The translations under genes and the position numbers were made by a program. The notes beneath the pieces were generated by a model, which was not told the origin of the DNA, searched no databases, and saw only the letters and a program-made list of their open reading frames with translations. This document shows, piece by piece, positions 25,569 through 36,122 of a stretch of 64,000 nt of DNA; within the stretch, counting starts at the first letter, position 1; every line of letters begins with the position of its first letter. The stretch is from Olsenella uli DSM 7084. Its GTDB lineage: Bacteria > Actinomycetota > Coriobacteriia > Coriobacteriales > Atopobiaceae. Where the stretch lies: positions 791,186 through 855,185 of the forward strand of contig NC_014363.1 of assembly GCF_000143845.1 (NCBI RefSeq), written 5' to 3'.

Positions 25569-26429
25569 TCATCCTATCGGCAACTCGGCTCGCCCCAGCG
25601 TGCGCAGGAGCTCATCGCACACCTCGTCCGGGACCTCCTTGGGAAGCGTGTGACCCGCACCGGCAACTATGCGGAGTCGCGCGCCGGGGATGGACCGTGC
25701 GATCGTATGCGTCTCCTGTGGCCTGACGCAGTCGAACTCGCCCGCCATCACCGTCGTGGGACAGGAGATGCACCCTAGGCCCTCGGCGTCGATGTGGGGC
25801 TCCCGGAGCATGAGGTCCAGCAGCTCCGCAGTCTGGCGTGCCTCGGCGGCGCTGGGCGTGACAAGCGTCGCGTCGACGTCCCCGCCCGCCTGGCCCTCGA
25901 GCCAGTCAGCCCAGGCCCTGCAGGTCGCCACGGTTCCCGCGACGTCCCAGTCCTCGTCCTCGATGATGCCCTCGGGCGTGAGGTTCGCGCCCAGGACGGT
26001 GAGCGAGCGGACCCGTTCGGGATGGTCGCGTGCCAGCACCAGCGCCTCGATGCCGCCGTCGGAGAACCCCAGGATGTGTGCGCAGGCCATGTCCAGCCGA
26101 TCCATCACGTCGAGGGCATCTCGTGCCATGAGCTCGTAGCTGAGCCTCTCGGCATCCCCGCGCGTCGATCGGCCCTGCGCCCTGGAGTCTATCCCCACGG
26201 CCCTGTGCCCCCGTGCCACGACGGCGTCGACCATAGGACCGAAGATCCCGTGCTCCTCCCCGTTGCCGTGGAGGAAGACCACGTCATCCCGCCCACCTGC
26301 CCGTCCGTACACGAAGGCGGCGATCCGGGCCCCGTCGTCCGTCGTGACATGCCCCGCCCAGCACGGCGCCGTCTGGGGACGACGGTAGGGGCTGGGGAAA
26401 TGGGGCTGCGGTGGCCTGGGTGCGTCCAT
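25569..26429 (-). CDS. Alpha/beta hydrolase
   Basis: A 286-residue alpha/beta-hydrolase fold protein. HGNGEEHGIFG is the oxyanion-hole segment, GFSDGG holds the nucleophile Ser, GEFDCV the acid and GAGHTLPK the His. No signal peptide is seen, so it is cytoplasmic. The gene starts 3 bases after the stop codon of the MetRS-like gene and is cotranscribed with it. The substrate is unknown: an esterase, lactonase or C-C hydrolase would look the same. Confidence 0.85.
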   Translation of the reverse strand: MDAPRPPQPHFPSPYRRPQTAPCWAGHVTTDDGARIAAFVYGRAGGRDDVVFLHGNGEEHGIFGPMVDAVVARGHRAVGIDSRAQGRSTRGDAERLSYELMARDALDVMDRLDMACAHILGFSDGGIEALVLARDHPERVRSLTVLGANLTPEGIIEDEDWDVAGTVATCRAWADWLEGQAGGDVDATLVTPSAAEARQTAELLDLMLREPHIDAEGLGCISCPTTVMAGEFDCVRPQETHTIARSIPGARLRIVAGAGHTLPKEVPDEVCDELLRTLGRAELPIG

Positions 26430-26432
26430 GGG

Positions 26433-28490
26433 CTACTTCTGCCGAATCTGGCTGGGGTGCCTCTCGAAGAAGTCGAAGCGCGGTGGGAGCCCCACCGTCT
26501 GGTGCGTTGCGGGCGTGGTGCCCTGTGCCTGGCAGAGCTGTGCGATCGAGTCGAAGGCGTGCTCCCAGTCGAAGAAGAGGTCGCTGTCGAAGCCCAGATG
26601 CTCGCAGACCTTCTCGCAGCCCGACGGCGTCGCTGGGTGCATCAGCAGCGTCACCGTGCGAAGCGCCTGGAAGGCGTCGGCGAGCGCCTGCTCGTAGGCG
26701 ACGTCGTCACCCTGGGCCGCCTTCGAGGCCTCGCCCCAGCGCTTGTTGGCCGCCCGTGCGAACGCGTCCACTGCTGCCAGGGCGTTGTGCGCGTCGAAGC
26801 CGTGGGCGAGGCGCTCGAAGCGGAGGGTCACCTCCCTGCAGGCAGCCATGACGTCGTCGTGCGCGGCAAGTGTCGGCAGGTGGCCCGCGCACGCGCTCTG
26901 CGTGCCGTAGAGGCAGCTGCGGGCCAGGCGGTTGAAGATGTTCGTGAGGAACGCCGACTCCTTGAGGGCTGGGTCGACCACGCGTGGGTCGTCCCTCACC
27001 AGGACGTCCCTGCCGGTCTTCCTGTCCCTGTGGCTGACGCTCGTGTCATAGGGCTTGGGCGAGAAGGACACCGCCCTCTGGTCGAGGCCCAGGCTCAGCC
27101 AGTGGCATCGCAGCTGCTCGGCACTGTAGTGGTCCAGGAGTTCGGTGGCCATGGGCGGCTTGATGGCGCCTGAGCTCGACGCCTTCCTGTTCATGAACAG
27201 GATGTGGTAGTTGGCGACGGGGACGTCCTGAGAGAGCCCCCAGTCGAGCGCGTCCCACAGCGCGGGCTGTGCGACGCAGTAGAAGTAGATGTTGTCCTGA
27301 CCGATGAACTGGTAGACCTTGGCGTCGTCCGCGCACCACCAGTCGCGCCAGTCGTCGCTCGAGTAGCGCATGCCACCGGAGCGTGCGTCTGCGTCGAGCA
27401 GCGCCTGCGTGAAGGAGATGGGTGCCCACAGGGACTCCGGCCAGCACCAGACGGTGAGGTCGCGGACGTCTTCCAGCACGGGTGCCGGGACGCCCCAGTC
27501 GATGTTGCCGGTGATGCGGAATGGCAGGAGCGTCTTGCCCGTGCGGAAGCGGACGTGCGCTTCCTCCAGGACGCTGCGGGCCTGGTCGCGCTGCTCCCAG
27601 TCGGCAAACTCCACCGAGAAGGACTGCTGCCCCCTCTCGGGCTCGCGCAGCGCGTGTGCGGGGAGCCTGTCCGCGATGGCGTCGAACTCGTCGCGGAACT
27701 TGTCCTGTATGTACATAACCGGTGCGGCGAGGGACTCGCGGACGGTCTTGGTGACGACGGGGCGCACCTGCTCGTCTGTGTCCCATGCGTCCACGAGGCC
27801 CTCGAGCCGTCCCTTGAACGCAGGAAGGTCGAAGTACCAGTTGTCGACCGGACGCAGCTCGGGCGTGGTGCCCGTGAGCTGTGACACGGGGGAGATGAGC
27901 TCCTCGGGCTCGAACTGGTGTCCCAGGTCGCACTCGTCGGCGTAGGCCCTCTCGGACTTGCACCCGCGCACCGGGCAGCGCCCGATGACCTGTCGGCCGT
28001 TCAGGAACTGGTTGGCCTCGACGTCGAAGAACTGTCTCGTCGACATCCTGTGGAGGTGACCCCGCTCGTACAGGCGCGCTATGACCTCCGAGGTCAGGCG
28101 CTCGTGGTAGGGTGCCGCGTCCTTAGTGCCCGATCCCGCGAAGAGGTCGAGGCTGATTCCATAGGCATCGAGTGCGGCCCTCTGCGCGTCGTGGTTGGCG
28201 CCCACATAGTCGACGATGCTGCCCGTGTAGCCGTCATCCTCGACCTTCTTGCGGTAGCCCTCCATGATGGGTGAGCCATAGCAGTCGGTCCCCGAGACAA
28301 AGACGACGTTGTCGGCCCCCAGGCGGTCGCGCAGGAAGCGCGCGAAGAAGTCGGCGGGGACGAAGACGCCCCCGATGTGGCCGAAGTGGAGGTTCTTGTT
28401 GCCATAGGGCATGCCGCCGGTGATGACGGCACGCCGGGGGAAGCTGGGACGCCCCGCAGTGGGGGTGCTGGTGTCTGCCATGTGACTCAC
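26433..28490 (-). CDS. Divergent methionyl-tRNA synthetase-like class I ligase
   Basis: A 685-residue class I aminoacyl-tRNA synthetase of the MetRS type. The HIGH motif is HFGHIGG (about 35-41), preceded by ITGGMPYGN. The fold continues through the connective-peptide/zinc region (CPVRGC, then ECDLGH, about residues 170-195), FRITGNIDWGVP, and the anticodon-binding helical domain. Two key places are unusual. The KMSKS loop reads KASSS in FMNRKASSSGA, and the zinc site keeps only part of the usual Cys set, with a His in one position. It may charge tRNA-Met with altered kinetics or have another role; from the window I cannot tell whether a standard metG exists elsewhere. The GTG start has AAGGA 4-5 bases upstream. 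Confidence 0.82.
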   Translation of the reverse strand: MSHMADTSTPTAGRPSFPRRAVITGGMPYGNKNLHFGHIGGVFVPADFFARFLRDRLGADNVVFVSGTDCYGSPIMEGYRKKVEDDGYTGSIVDYVGANHDAQRAALDAYGISLDLFAGSGTKDAAPYHERLTSEVIARLYERGHLHRMSTRQFFDVEANQFLNGRQVIGRCPVRGCKSERAYADECDLGHQFEPEELISPVSQLTGTTPELRPVDNWYFDLPAFKGRLEGLVDAWDTDEQVRPVVTKTVRESLAAPVMYIQDKFRDEFDAIADRLPAHALREPERGQQSFSVEFADWEQRDQARSVLEEAHVRFRTGKTLLPFRITGNIDWGVPAPVLEDVRDLTVWCWPESLWAPISFTQALLDADARSGGMRYSSDDWRDWWCADDAKVYQFIGQDNIYFYCVAQPALWDALDWGLSQDVPVANYHILFMNRKASSSGAIKPPMATELLDHYSAEQLRCHWLSLGLDQRAVSFSPKPYDTSVSHRDRKTGRDVLVRDDPRVVDPALKESAFLTNIFNRLARSCLYGTQSACAGHLPTLAAHDDVMAACREVTLRFERLAHGFDAHNALAAVDAFARAANKRWGEASKAAQGDDVAYEQALADAFQALRTVTLLMHPATPSGCEKVCEHLGFDSDLFFDWEHAFDSIAQLCQAQGTTPATHQTVGLPPRFDFFERHPSQIRQK

Positions 28491-28671
28491 TGGTTCCTTC
28501 GGTTGCTCCGGGGGTGCTCTGGGGGAAGTGAACGCCCGCGATTATCCCACAACGCGTCAGGCGTCGCGGCGCGGGCCATGCATGCGCGTCGTTTCGGTGC
28601 AGGCCCCTCGGCGTTGCTAGAATGGTGCGCGCCAGCGAACTAGGGTCTCGCGTCATGACGGGAGGGGACGG

Positions 28672-29319
28672 ATGTCCGAGAAGAGCGCGGCCACGCCGCT
28701 CCTGCTGCATGCCTGCTGCGGTCCGTGCTCGCTCGAGCCCGTCAAGTACCTGCGGCGCGAGGGCTTCGAGCCCACGATCTGCTGGACGAATCCCAACATC
28801 CAGCCCCTCGCGGAGCATGACCGGCGCCTCGCCGTCCTGAGGGACTGGGCGTCTCGCGTCGCACACGTCGACCTCATAGTGGCAGACGACCAGCGCGAGC
28901 TGTGGGAGCGCACGGTCGCCCCCGCAGGCCTCGACCGTGCCCGTCGCTGCCGGCTCTGCTATGCCCTGCGCCTGGCCGAGAGCTGCCGCGTCGCGCGCGA
29001 GAGGGGCTTCTCGCACATCTCCACCACGCTCGCCGTCTCCCCCTACCAGCTCTTCGATGACTGCTGCGACGTGTTGGCCTCCCTCGCCGCGCGCAACGGC
29101 CTCACACCTGTCTGGCGTGACTTCAGGCCCTACTACGCCGAGTCCGTGAGCGACTCGCGCGAGCTGGGGATGTATCGCCAGAACTACTGTGGCTGCCGCT
29201 TCTCGGCCGCCGAGGCCGCACTCGAGCGCCATGAGGCCCGCGACTGGCGCAAGGCCGCGAAGGCCGCCCGACGCGCGGGCAAGGAACCGCCTCCTCGTTC
29301 TGGGTACCTGCCAGGATAG
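28672..29319 (+). CDS. queH: Epoxyqueuosine reductase QueH
   Basis: A 215-residue QueH/DUF208 protein, the non-cobalamin epoxyqueuosine reductase that makes the final step to queuosine in tRNA. The N-terminal HACCGPCS motif binds the iron-sulfur cluster and iron. TNPNIQP, CRLCYALRL and the C-terminal MYRQNYCGC complete the conserved Cys set. GGGAGGGG lies 4-5 bases before the ATG. queA follows after 55 bases on the same strand, and tgt is 3 kb further on, so queuosine genes cluster here. Confidence 0.93.
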   Translation: MSEKSAATPLLLHACCGPCSLEPVKYLRREGFEPTICWTNPNIQPLAEHDRRLAVLRDWASRVAHVDLIVADDQRELWERTVAPAGLDRARRCRLCYALRLAESCRVARERGFSHISTTLAVSPYQLFDDCCDVLASLAARNGLTPVWRDFRPYYAESVSDSRELGMYRQNYCGCRFSAAEAALERHEARDWRKAAKAARRAGKEPPPRSGYLPG

Positions 29320-29374
29320 CGCAGCTCCGACGAGCCCATCCACAGACGATCCCCCGCCATGCGGGAAAGGAAGC

Positions 29375-30541
29375 ATGATGCGTACCGATGACTTCGACTA
29401 CCCGCTGCCCGACTCACTCATCGCCCAGGTGCCCTGCGAGCCCCGCGACGCCTGCCGCCTGCTGGTCCTCGACCGGAAGGACGGCTCCGTCGAGCACCGC
29501 AGATTCACGGACCTCGTCGACTACCTCGAGCCGGGGGACCTCCTGGTCGCCAACAGGACCCGCGTACTGCCCGCGCGCCTCATGGGCCACAAGCGCGGCA
29601 CCGGCGGCGTGTCTGAGACGCTGCTGCTCGCGCGTCGCGAGGACGTCGACGCGCTAGGCCATGTGTGGGAGTGCCTCGTCAAGCCCGGCAAACGCCTCAA
29701 GCAGGGCGCCGTGGTGGAGTACCGCGAGGGTGGCATCCATGCGCCGATGGACTGGCCCGTCGTCCTGACCGGCGAGGTCATCGACTACGTGGACGAGAGC
29801 CGTGGCGGACGCCTGGTGCGCTTCGAGCCCGTGGGCGGCCTTTCGCTGGACGAGGCCATCCACAGGGCCGGTCACGTGCCCCTGCCCCCCTACATAACCG
29901 ACTACGAGGGTGATCCCGAGAGGTACCAGACCGTCTATTCCATGCGAGAGGAGCACTCAGCCGCGGCCCCCACGGCCGGCCTCCACTTCACGCCCGAGCT
30001 CATCAAGCGCATCCGCGGGCGGGACATCGACTTCAGGACCGTCGAGCTCGAGGTCGGCATCGACACCTTCCGCCTGGTCGAGGAGGACGACCCCACGCAG
30101 CATGCCATGCACACCGAGCGCTATCACGTGGGAAGAGGCGTCGTCGACGCCGTCCATGCGACCAAGGCGGCGGGACATCGCGTCATCGCCGTCGGCACCA
30201 CGTCCGTGCGCTCTCTGGAGAGCGCCTTCGACCCGGACGTTCCCGCCTGGGGCACCCCCGTCTGCGCACGGCGCTTCGAGGGCGCCCGGGACTCCGCCCG
30301 CCTTCTCGGCAGAGGGGACATCGTCGAGCGCGTGGACGCCACGACCGACCTCTACCTCATGCCCGGCTCCACCTTCCACGTGGTCGATGCCATGATCACC
30401 AACTTCCACGTGCCACGCTCGACCCTCATGATGCTCGTCTCCGCCTTTGCGACGCGCGAGCAGATCATGGGAGCCTATCAGGCCGCTATGAACGAGGGCT
30501 ACCGCTTCCTCAGCTTCGGTGACGCCATGCTCATAGAGTAG
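29375..30541 (+). CDS. queA: S-adenosylmethionine:tRNA ribosyltransferase-isomerase QueA
   Basis: A 388-residue QueA. It transfers and isomerises the ribose of S-adenosylmethionine onto preQ1-modified tRNA to give epoxyqueuosine, the substrate of QueH encoded just upstream. Conserved segments include FDYPLPDSLIAQ, LVANRTRVLPARL, PLPPYI, SAAAPTAGLHF, VELEVGIDTF and TNFHVPRSTLMMLV. GGAAAGGA precedes two adjacent ATG codons at 29375 and 29378; the first is given. An insert (SAFDPDVPAWGTP to RLLGRGD) before the substrate loop is slightly longer than usual. Confidence 0.95.
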   Translation: MMRTDDFDYPLPDSLIAQVPCEPRDACRLLVLDRKDGSVEHRRFTDLVDYLEPGDLLVANRTRVLPARLMGHKRGTGGVSETLLLARREDVDALGHVWECLVKPGKRLKQGAVVEYREGGIHAPMDWPVVLTGEVIDYVDESRGGRLVRFEPVGGLSLDEAIHRAGHVPLPPYITDYEGDPERYQTVYSMREEHSAAAPTAGLHFTPELIKRIRGRDIDFRTVELEVGIDTFRLVEEDDPTQHAMHTERYHVGRGVVDAVHATKAAGHRVIAVGTTSVRSLESAFDPDVPAWGTPVCARRFEGARDSARLLGRGDIVERVDATTDLYLMPGSTFHVVDAMITNFHVPRSTLMMLVSAFATREQIMGAYQAAMNEGYRFLSFGDAMLIE

Positions 30542-30573
30542 AAGGCGGAGGGCCGGGGGATGGGAGGGACGTC

Positions 30574-31758
30574 CTACCAGCGAAGGAAGAGCGTGATGGC
30601 CACGATCACGATGACGATGACGGCAACTGTCGCCGCCACCATGAGGGTGTAGCGCTGGCGACGGGTGCTCAGGCGTAGCTCGCGTTCCTCGTGGGCAAGC
30701 TCCTCGACGGTCGCCTGCCGCTGCTCGAGGTCCCTCATCTGGGCGTCGACCTTCTCCTGGAGCTGACGGGTAAGCTCTGGGGTCGTGTGGATGTCACGCG
30801 CCTCGTCCAGGAGCCGCTGCGCCGCAGACATGCGCCCCTCGGCGGCCTCGCGCCCCTTTGCCGCCTCCTCGGCCTCCTGCCTGCATCGTGCGATCTCGTC
30901 GGAGAGGTCCTTCTCCCTGCCCATGGCCTCGTTGTAGAGCCGTTCGTACTCCTCGCGCCTGCCATCGGCCTCGTGCTTGGCGTCATCGGCCTGGCGCTCC
31001 ACGGTCTCGAGAGACTGTCTCTGGGTCCAGAGGTGGGTCTGGGCGTTGTCGACGAGGAGCTGGCACTCCGCCGTCACACGCGTGACCTCCTCGCGGGCCG
31101 CATCCAGATGGGCCTGTTCCGCGACCGCCTCGCTCTGCATCTTCGAGATGGCACCAGGGGCCGCGGAGGGGTTCGTCTGCAGCGCGTGGAGGTCCGACTG
31201 TACCTTGCGCAGACGCTCCTGGGCGTTGTCCACCGAGCGATTCGCCGCCGCAATGCGCTGTTCGCGCCGCTTTGCGGCATCGCTGACCTGCTGATCTGCG
31301 CCCTTGATGGCACGCTTGAGCTCCGAGAGCGACTTTGCTGCGTCATCGGAGCGGCCCTTGGTCGTCTCCATGAGGTCACGGTATGGCCGCAGCTGCCCCT
31401 CGTGCTTCTCCTTCATGGCGGCGAGCTGCCCCTCGAGCGCGCCTCGCTTTTCCTCCGCCTGGTCGATGGCGCCCTGCGTGGCCTGACGCTCGGACGTCGC
31501 GGCCCCAAGCTCGGCACCCTGGTCGGACACTATCTGCTCGAAGTTGCGCTCTATGTCGAGACGATGCGCGAGGACGCCCCTGCTCTCGTCGAGCGCGTCC
31601 TGGGCCGATTTCAGCTGGGCGCGCGCTTCTGCATGCTGGCGGGCGGCACCGCGCACCGCGGCAATGGCGCCGATGCCGGCCCTGAGCGCTCCGATCGTCG
31701 CTTGCTGACCCCGCCCGGCGTCGCCTTCGCCGTCCTGTGCCGTGGGCTCGTCTGCCAT
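30574..31758 (-). CDS. Tail-anchored coiled-coil protein
   Basis: A 394-residue protein that is almost all predicted coiled coil (about 30-360, rich in Ala, Glu, Gln and Arg with long heptad stretches). It ends in one transmembrane helix (TLMVAATVAVIVIVIVAITLF) and a two-residue tail, with no signal peptide. It would thus sit in the membrane by its C-terminus with a long cytoplasmic rod, as do some division and membrane-organising factors. GGGAGGAG lies 5-7 bases before the ATG. It is transcribed towards queA and away from ptsH. I do not recognise a specific family. Confidence 0.8.
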   Translation of the reverse strand: MADEPTAQDGEGDAGRGQQATIGALRAGIGAIAAVRGAARQHAEARAQLKSAQDALDESRGVLAHRLDIERNFEQIVSDQGAELGAATSERQATQGAIDQAEEKRGALEGQLAAMKEKHEGQLRPYRDLMETTKGRSDDAAKSLSELKRAIKGADQQVSDAAKRREQRIAAANRSVDNAQERLRKVQSDLHALQTNPSAAPGAISKMQSEAVAEQAHLDAAREEVTRVTAECQLLVDNAQTHLWTQRQSLETVERQADDAKHEADGRREEYERLYNEAMGREKDLSDEIARCRQEAEEAAKGREAAEGRMSAAQRLLDEARDIHTTPELTRQLQEKVDAQMRDLEQRQATVEELAHEERELRLSTRRQRYTLMVAATVAVIVIVIVAITLFLRW

Positions 31759-31986
31759 GGGTGCTCCTCCCGCTCTCGCCTGACCTCATGACGGTACAAC
31801 ATCTTCGTTGCCGGAAGGCCCCGCCCGCGCCGACTCCTCCGTGCCGTCATGTGCGAGAGGCCCCGGGGAGAAGAAATGTCCGATGGAATCATGCATAATC
31901 GCCGTAGTTTGTTACTATGGACGGAGTTCTTGGTGCAGTAGGGGGGAGCCGTCGGCTTCTCACAAAGGGACGCAAAGGAGTGCGTT

Positions 31987-32268
31987 ATGGTTTCCAAGCA
32001 AGTGACTATCGTCAGCGCAACTGGTCTTCATGCCCGTCCGGCCTCTCAGTTCGTCCAGGTTGCCAAGGGCTTCCAGAGCGACGTCAAGATCTCGGACGTC
32101 GACAAGGGCACCGCTCCCGTCAACGCCAAGTCGATCATGATGATCCTCGCAGCAGGCCTCGGCACCGGCTCCAAGGTCGAGATCACCTGCGAGGGTCCCG
32201 ACGAGCAGGACGCCCCGGGCGCGCTCCTCGCCATCAAGGACAACGACGAGAACCTCTTCTCCGAGTAG
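31987..32268 (+). CDS. ptsH: HPr phosphocarrier protein
   Basis: A 93-residue HPr of the phosphotransferase system, which passes phosphate from EI to sugar-specific EIIA domains. TGLHARPASQFVQ carries the phosphorylated His. The regulatory Ser region reads NAKSIMMILAAG, matching the HPr-kinase site of Gram-positives, so Ser phosphorylation is possible. AAAGGAG lies 6 bases before the ATG. The gene is isolated from ptsI and ends in a terminator, as expected for a highly expressed single gene. Confidence 0.96.
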   Translation: MVSKQVTIVSATGLHARPASQFVQVAKGFQSDVKISDVDKGTAPVNAKSIMMILAAGLGTGSKVEITCEGPDEQDAPGALLAIKDNDENLFSE

Positions 32269-32304
32269 CCCGCTGCGCGCAGGCCTCGCCTCGGCGTGAC
32301 TCCA

Positions 32305-32336
32305 GGGCCCGGCACCCAAGGTGTCGGGCCCGTTTG
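32305..32336 (+). terminator. Terminator of ptsH
   Basis: GGGCCCGGCAC (32305-32315) pairs with GTGTCGGGCCC (32321-32331) with one G-U pair and a 5-nt loop, then GTTTG. The stem is strong but the T run is short. Confidence 0.75.
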
Positions 32337-32396
32337 CGTGGCGTGGCCGTTTCCGGGCGCGTCGCATCGAACACCACCAGGCTGGAAGGCAGCACC

Positions 32397-33557
<1,161 letters not shown>

Positions 33558-33626
33558 GCAAGTGGTCTATCATGAACGGGTTAAACCAGCCGGGGCCCAT
33601 GCGCCCCCAACTCAGGAGAGTCAGCC

Positions 33627-35150
33627 ATGGCACGAGACACCAAGTCCTCGGAGCCCAGGACCGGCGTTGAGCGTTGGAACGCCTCCGAGGGCGCGGGAGC
33701 GACCGCGAAAGGTGGCCGCGCGGTACGGAAGGGCAAGCGGACCAAGCCCAAGAGGGGGTGGGGCAGGCGCATGGCTCCCCAGGTGAGGCGCTACGTCAGT
33801 ACCCTAGTGGTGCTCGCGGTCGTGCTCGTGGCGGCAGCGGTCGGCTTCACTCCGCTGGGCGAGCGCATCACGCAGGGCCTCGACATACAGGGCGGCGTCT
33901 CGGTCATCATGGCGGCAAACAAGGCGGACGGGTCCACCCCCAGCTCCGACGACATGGCGACCGCCACGACGATCGTCCAGAACCGCGTCAACTCGCTCGG
34001 TGCCTCGGAGACGTCCGTCCAGCAGCAGGGGACCAACTCCATCCTGATTCAGATTCCCGGTGCGACCAACGCGGACGCCGCCATCCAGACCATCGGCCAG
34101 ACCGGTCACCTCGAGTTCGTCCGTCTCGACGAGATCGGCGATGCCGATGCGCTTGCCAAGATCAAGGCGGGCACGCAGGGTGTCAGCCTGCAGGACGGCA
34201 GCTACACCGCCTTCATGGACGGAAGCCACATCTCCTCGGTCAACGTTGCCCAGGACAGCTCGTCCGCAACGGGGCAGTATGCCGTCAACGTCACCCTTGA
34301 CGGCGAGGGTACCAAGACCTTCGCGGACGTCACCAGGGAGCTCGCCCCCACCCACGGTCGCATCGCCATCGTCCTTGACGGCGTCATCAACTCCGCCCCC
34401 GCCGTCCAGAGCGAGATCACGGGGGGGCAGGTCTCCATCACGGGTGGCTTCACCCTCGAGCAGGCCAAGAGCCTCAAGACCGTCCTCGACTCCGGCTCCC
34501 TGCCCGTGACCCTGACCTACTCCGAGAGCCGCGTCGTCGGCCCGACGCTGGGGCAGGACTCCCTCAACCAGGGCGTGTTCGCCATCGCCATAGGCGTCGC
34601 CATCGTCGTGGCCTACCTGTTTGTCTTCTACCGGGGCCTGGGCCTTCTGACCATGGGCTCACTGGGAGTATTCGCAGTCCTCTACCTGGGACTCCTCGCT
34701 CTGCTCTCGCACTTCGACGCCTTTGCGCTGACGCTGCCGGGACTTGCCGGCATCGTGCTCACCACAGGCTCTGCGGCGGACTCCTCCATCCTCGTCCTCG
34801 AACGCTTCCGCGAGGAGATACGCATGGGCCGCTCGGTCAGGACGGCGTCCGTCTCGGGCGCCAAGCATGGCATCACCACCTCGCTTGACGCCGATGCCGT
34901 CACCCTGGTGACGGCCCTCGCCCTCTTCTTCGTTGCCGTCGGCAGCGTCAAGGGCTTCGGATTGACCCTTGCCCTCGGCATCGTGTGCGACATCGTGACC
35001 ATGTTCTGCTTCAAGGCGCCCGCGCTGCGCCTGCTCGCCCTGGGCACCATCCAGAGGCATCCTCGCTTCTGGGGGATCGACCAGGACGTCGAGGAGGCGG
35101 AGCGCGAGAGGGACGCAGCTGGCGTGAAGGGGGGTGTCCGCAATGCGTAG
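33627..35150 (+). CDS. secD: Protein translocase subunit SecD
   Basis: A 507-residue SecD, six transmembrane helices with a large extracytoplasmic P1 domain between helices 1 and 2. It uses the proton gradient to help SecYEG export proteins. A basic 50-residue head precedes helix 1 (about 55-75). GLDIQGGVSVIMAAN is the family motif after helix 1, and LPVTLTYSESRVVGPTLGQ and the helix 4 segment FALTLPGLAGIVLTTG are conserved. AGGAGAG lies 6 bases before the ATG. It ends inside the start of secF, giving translational coupling. Confidence 0.95.
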   Translation: MARDTKSSEPRTGVERWNASEGAGATAKGGRAVRKGKRTKPKRGWGRRMAPQVRRYVSTLVVLAVVLVAAAVGFTPLGERITQGLDIQGGVSVIMAANKADGSTPSSDDMATATTIVQNRVNSLGASETSVQQQGTNSILIQIPGATNADAAIQTIGQTGHLEFVRLDEIGDADALAKIKAGTQGVSLQDGSYTAFMDGSHISSVNVAQDSSSATGQYAVNVTLDGEGTKTFADVTRELAPTHGRIAIVLDGVINSAPAVQSEITGGQVSITGGFTLEQAKSLKTVLDSGSLPVTLTYSESRVVGPTLGQDSLNQGVFAIAIGVAIVVAYLFVFYRGLGLLTMGSLGVFAVLYLGLLALLSHFDAFALTLPGLAGIVLTTGSAADSSILVLERFREEIRMGRSVRTASVSGAKHGITTSLDADAVTLVTALALFFVAVGSVKGFGLTLALGIVCDIVTMFCFKAPALRLLALGTIQRHPRFWGIDQDVEEAERERDAAGVKGGVRNA

Positions 35151-36120
35151 CCACTTCAGTCGCGAGATCCCCATCATCTACCATCGCAGGCAGTTCCTCG
35201 CCATCTCGGGCATGCTGGTGGTCCTCGCCATCGTCGGCCTCGTGGCCCGAGGACTCGTGTTCGGCATCGAGTTCAAGGGCGGTACCGAGATAGACTTCCA
35301 CGACACGGGCTCCATCAGCATCGGGCAGATGCGCTCGGCCCTCGTCTCTGCGGGTGAGGAGGACCCCACGGTCCAGACGAGCGTGACCGAGGGCGCCCAG
35401 GGCTTCCTCGTCCGCTCCGACACCATCGACCCCAAGACCGCCAACCAGCATGCCGCTGCCGCCGCGAGTTCGCTTGGGTTGGGTGGGGAGTCCTACACCG
35501 TCACCACCATCGGTCCCGACTGGGGCGCCGACGTGACACGCTCCTCGGCCATGGCCTTTGGCGTCGCAATCCTCCTCATCATCGCCTACGTCTCTGTGCG
35601 CTACGAGTTCAAGATGTCCATCACGGCCGTCATCGCCCTGCTCCACGACCTGCTGATCACGCTGGGCGTCTACGCGTGGACCCAGACGGCCATCACCCCC
35701 AACGTCGTCGCCGCGCTGCTCACGATCATGGGCTACTCTCTCTACGACACGGTCGTCGAGTTCAATCGCATGAACGAGAATGCCAAGCAGCTCAAGGACG
35801 GGGTGCATCGCACCTACTACCAGATCTGCAACTTCTCCATCAACGAGGTCTTCGTCCGTACGATCAACACCACCATCACCTCGCTCGTCCCCGTCGTCGC
35901 AATGCTGCTCCTGGGTGGCGCCACCCTGAAGGACTTCGCCTTCGCCATGCTCGTCGGCGAGCTGTTGGGGACGTGGTCGAGCTTTGCCGTCGCATCGCCC
36001 TTGCTTGCGATCTGGAAGACGCGCGAGAAGAGGTGGGCGCGCCTCGAGGCCAAGTACGGACCTGGTGCTACGGACACTGCCAAGATGGAGGACGACGCGG
36101 CTCCCGAAGGGGCCGAGTAG
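35143..36120 (+). CDS. secF: Protein translocase subunit SecF
   Basis: A 325-residue SecF, the partner of SecD in Sec-dependent export. FGIEFKGGTEIDF is the motif after helix 1. VSVRYEFKMSITAVIALLHDLL and DTVVEFNRMNEN are the conserved helix 4-5 segments, and NTTITSLVPVVAMLLLGG is helix 5. The ATG at 35143 overlaps the secD stop by 8 bases, with AAGGGGGG upstream. A short charged cytoplasmic tail ends the protein, and recJ starts 2 bases after the stop. Confidence 0.95.
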   Translation: MRSHFSREIPIIYHRRQFLAISGMLVVLAIVGLVARGLVFGIEFKGGTEIDFHDTGSISIGQMRSALVSAGEEDPTVQTSVTEGAQGFLVRSDTIDPKTANQHAAAAASSLGLGGESYTVTTIGPDWGADVTRSSAMAFGVAILLIIAYVSVRYEFKMSITAVIALLHDLLITLGVYAWTQTAITPNVVAALLTIMGYSLYDTVVEFNRMNENAKQLKDGVHRTYYQICNFSINEVFVRTINTTITSLVPVVAMLLLGGATLKDFAFAMLVGELLGTWSSFAVASPLLAIWKTREKRWARLEAKYGPGATDTAKMEDDAAPEGAE

Positions 36121-36122
36121 CC

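Noticed and set aside
28491-28671. T-box or other riboswitch upstream of the MetRS-like gene
   Set aside because: A -10-like GATAAT near 28541-28546 implies a leader of only about 50 bases, too short for a T-box. No specifier loop or T-box sequence is present.
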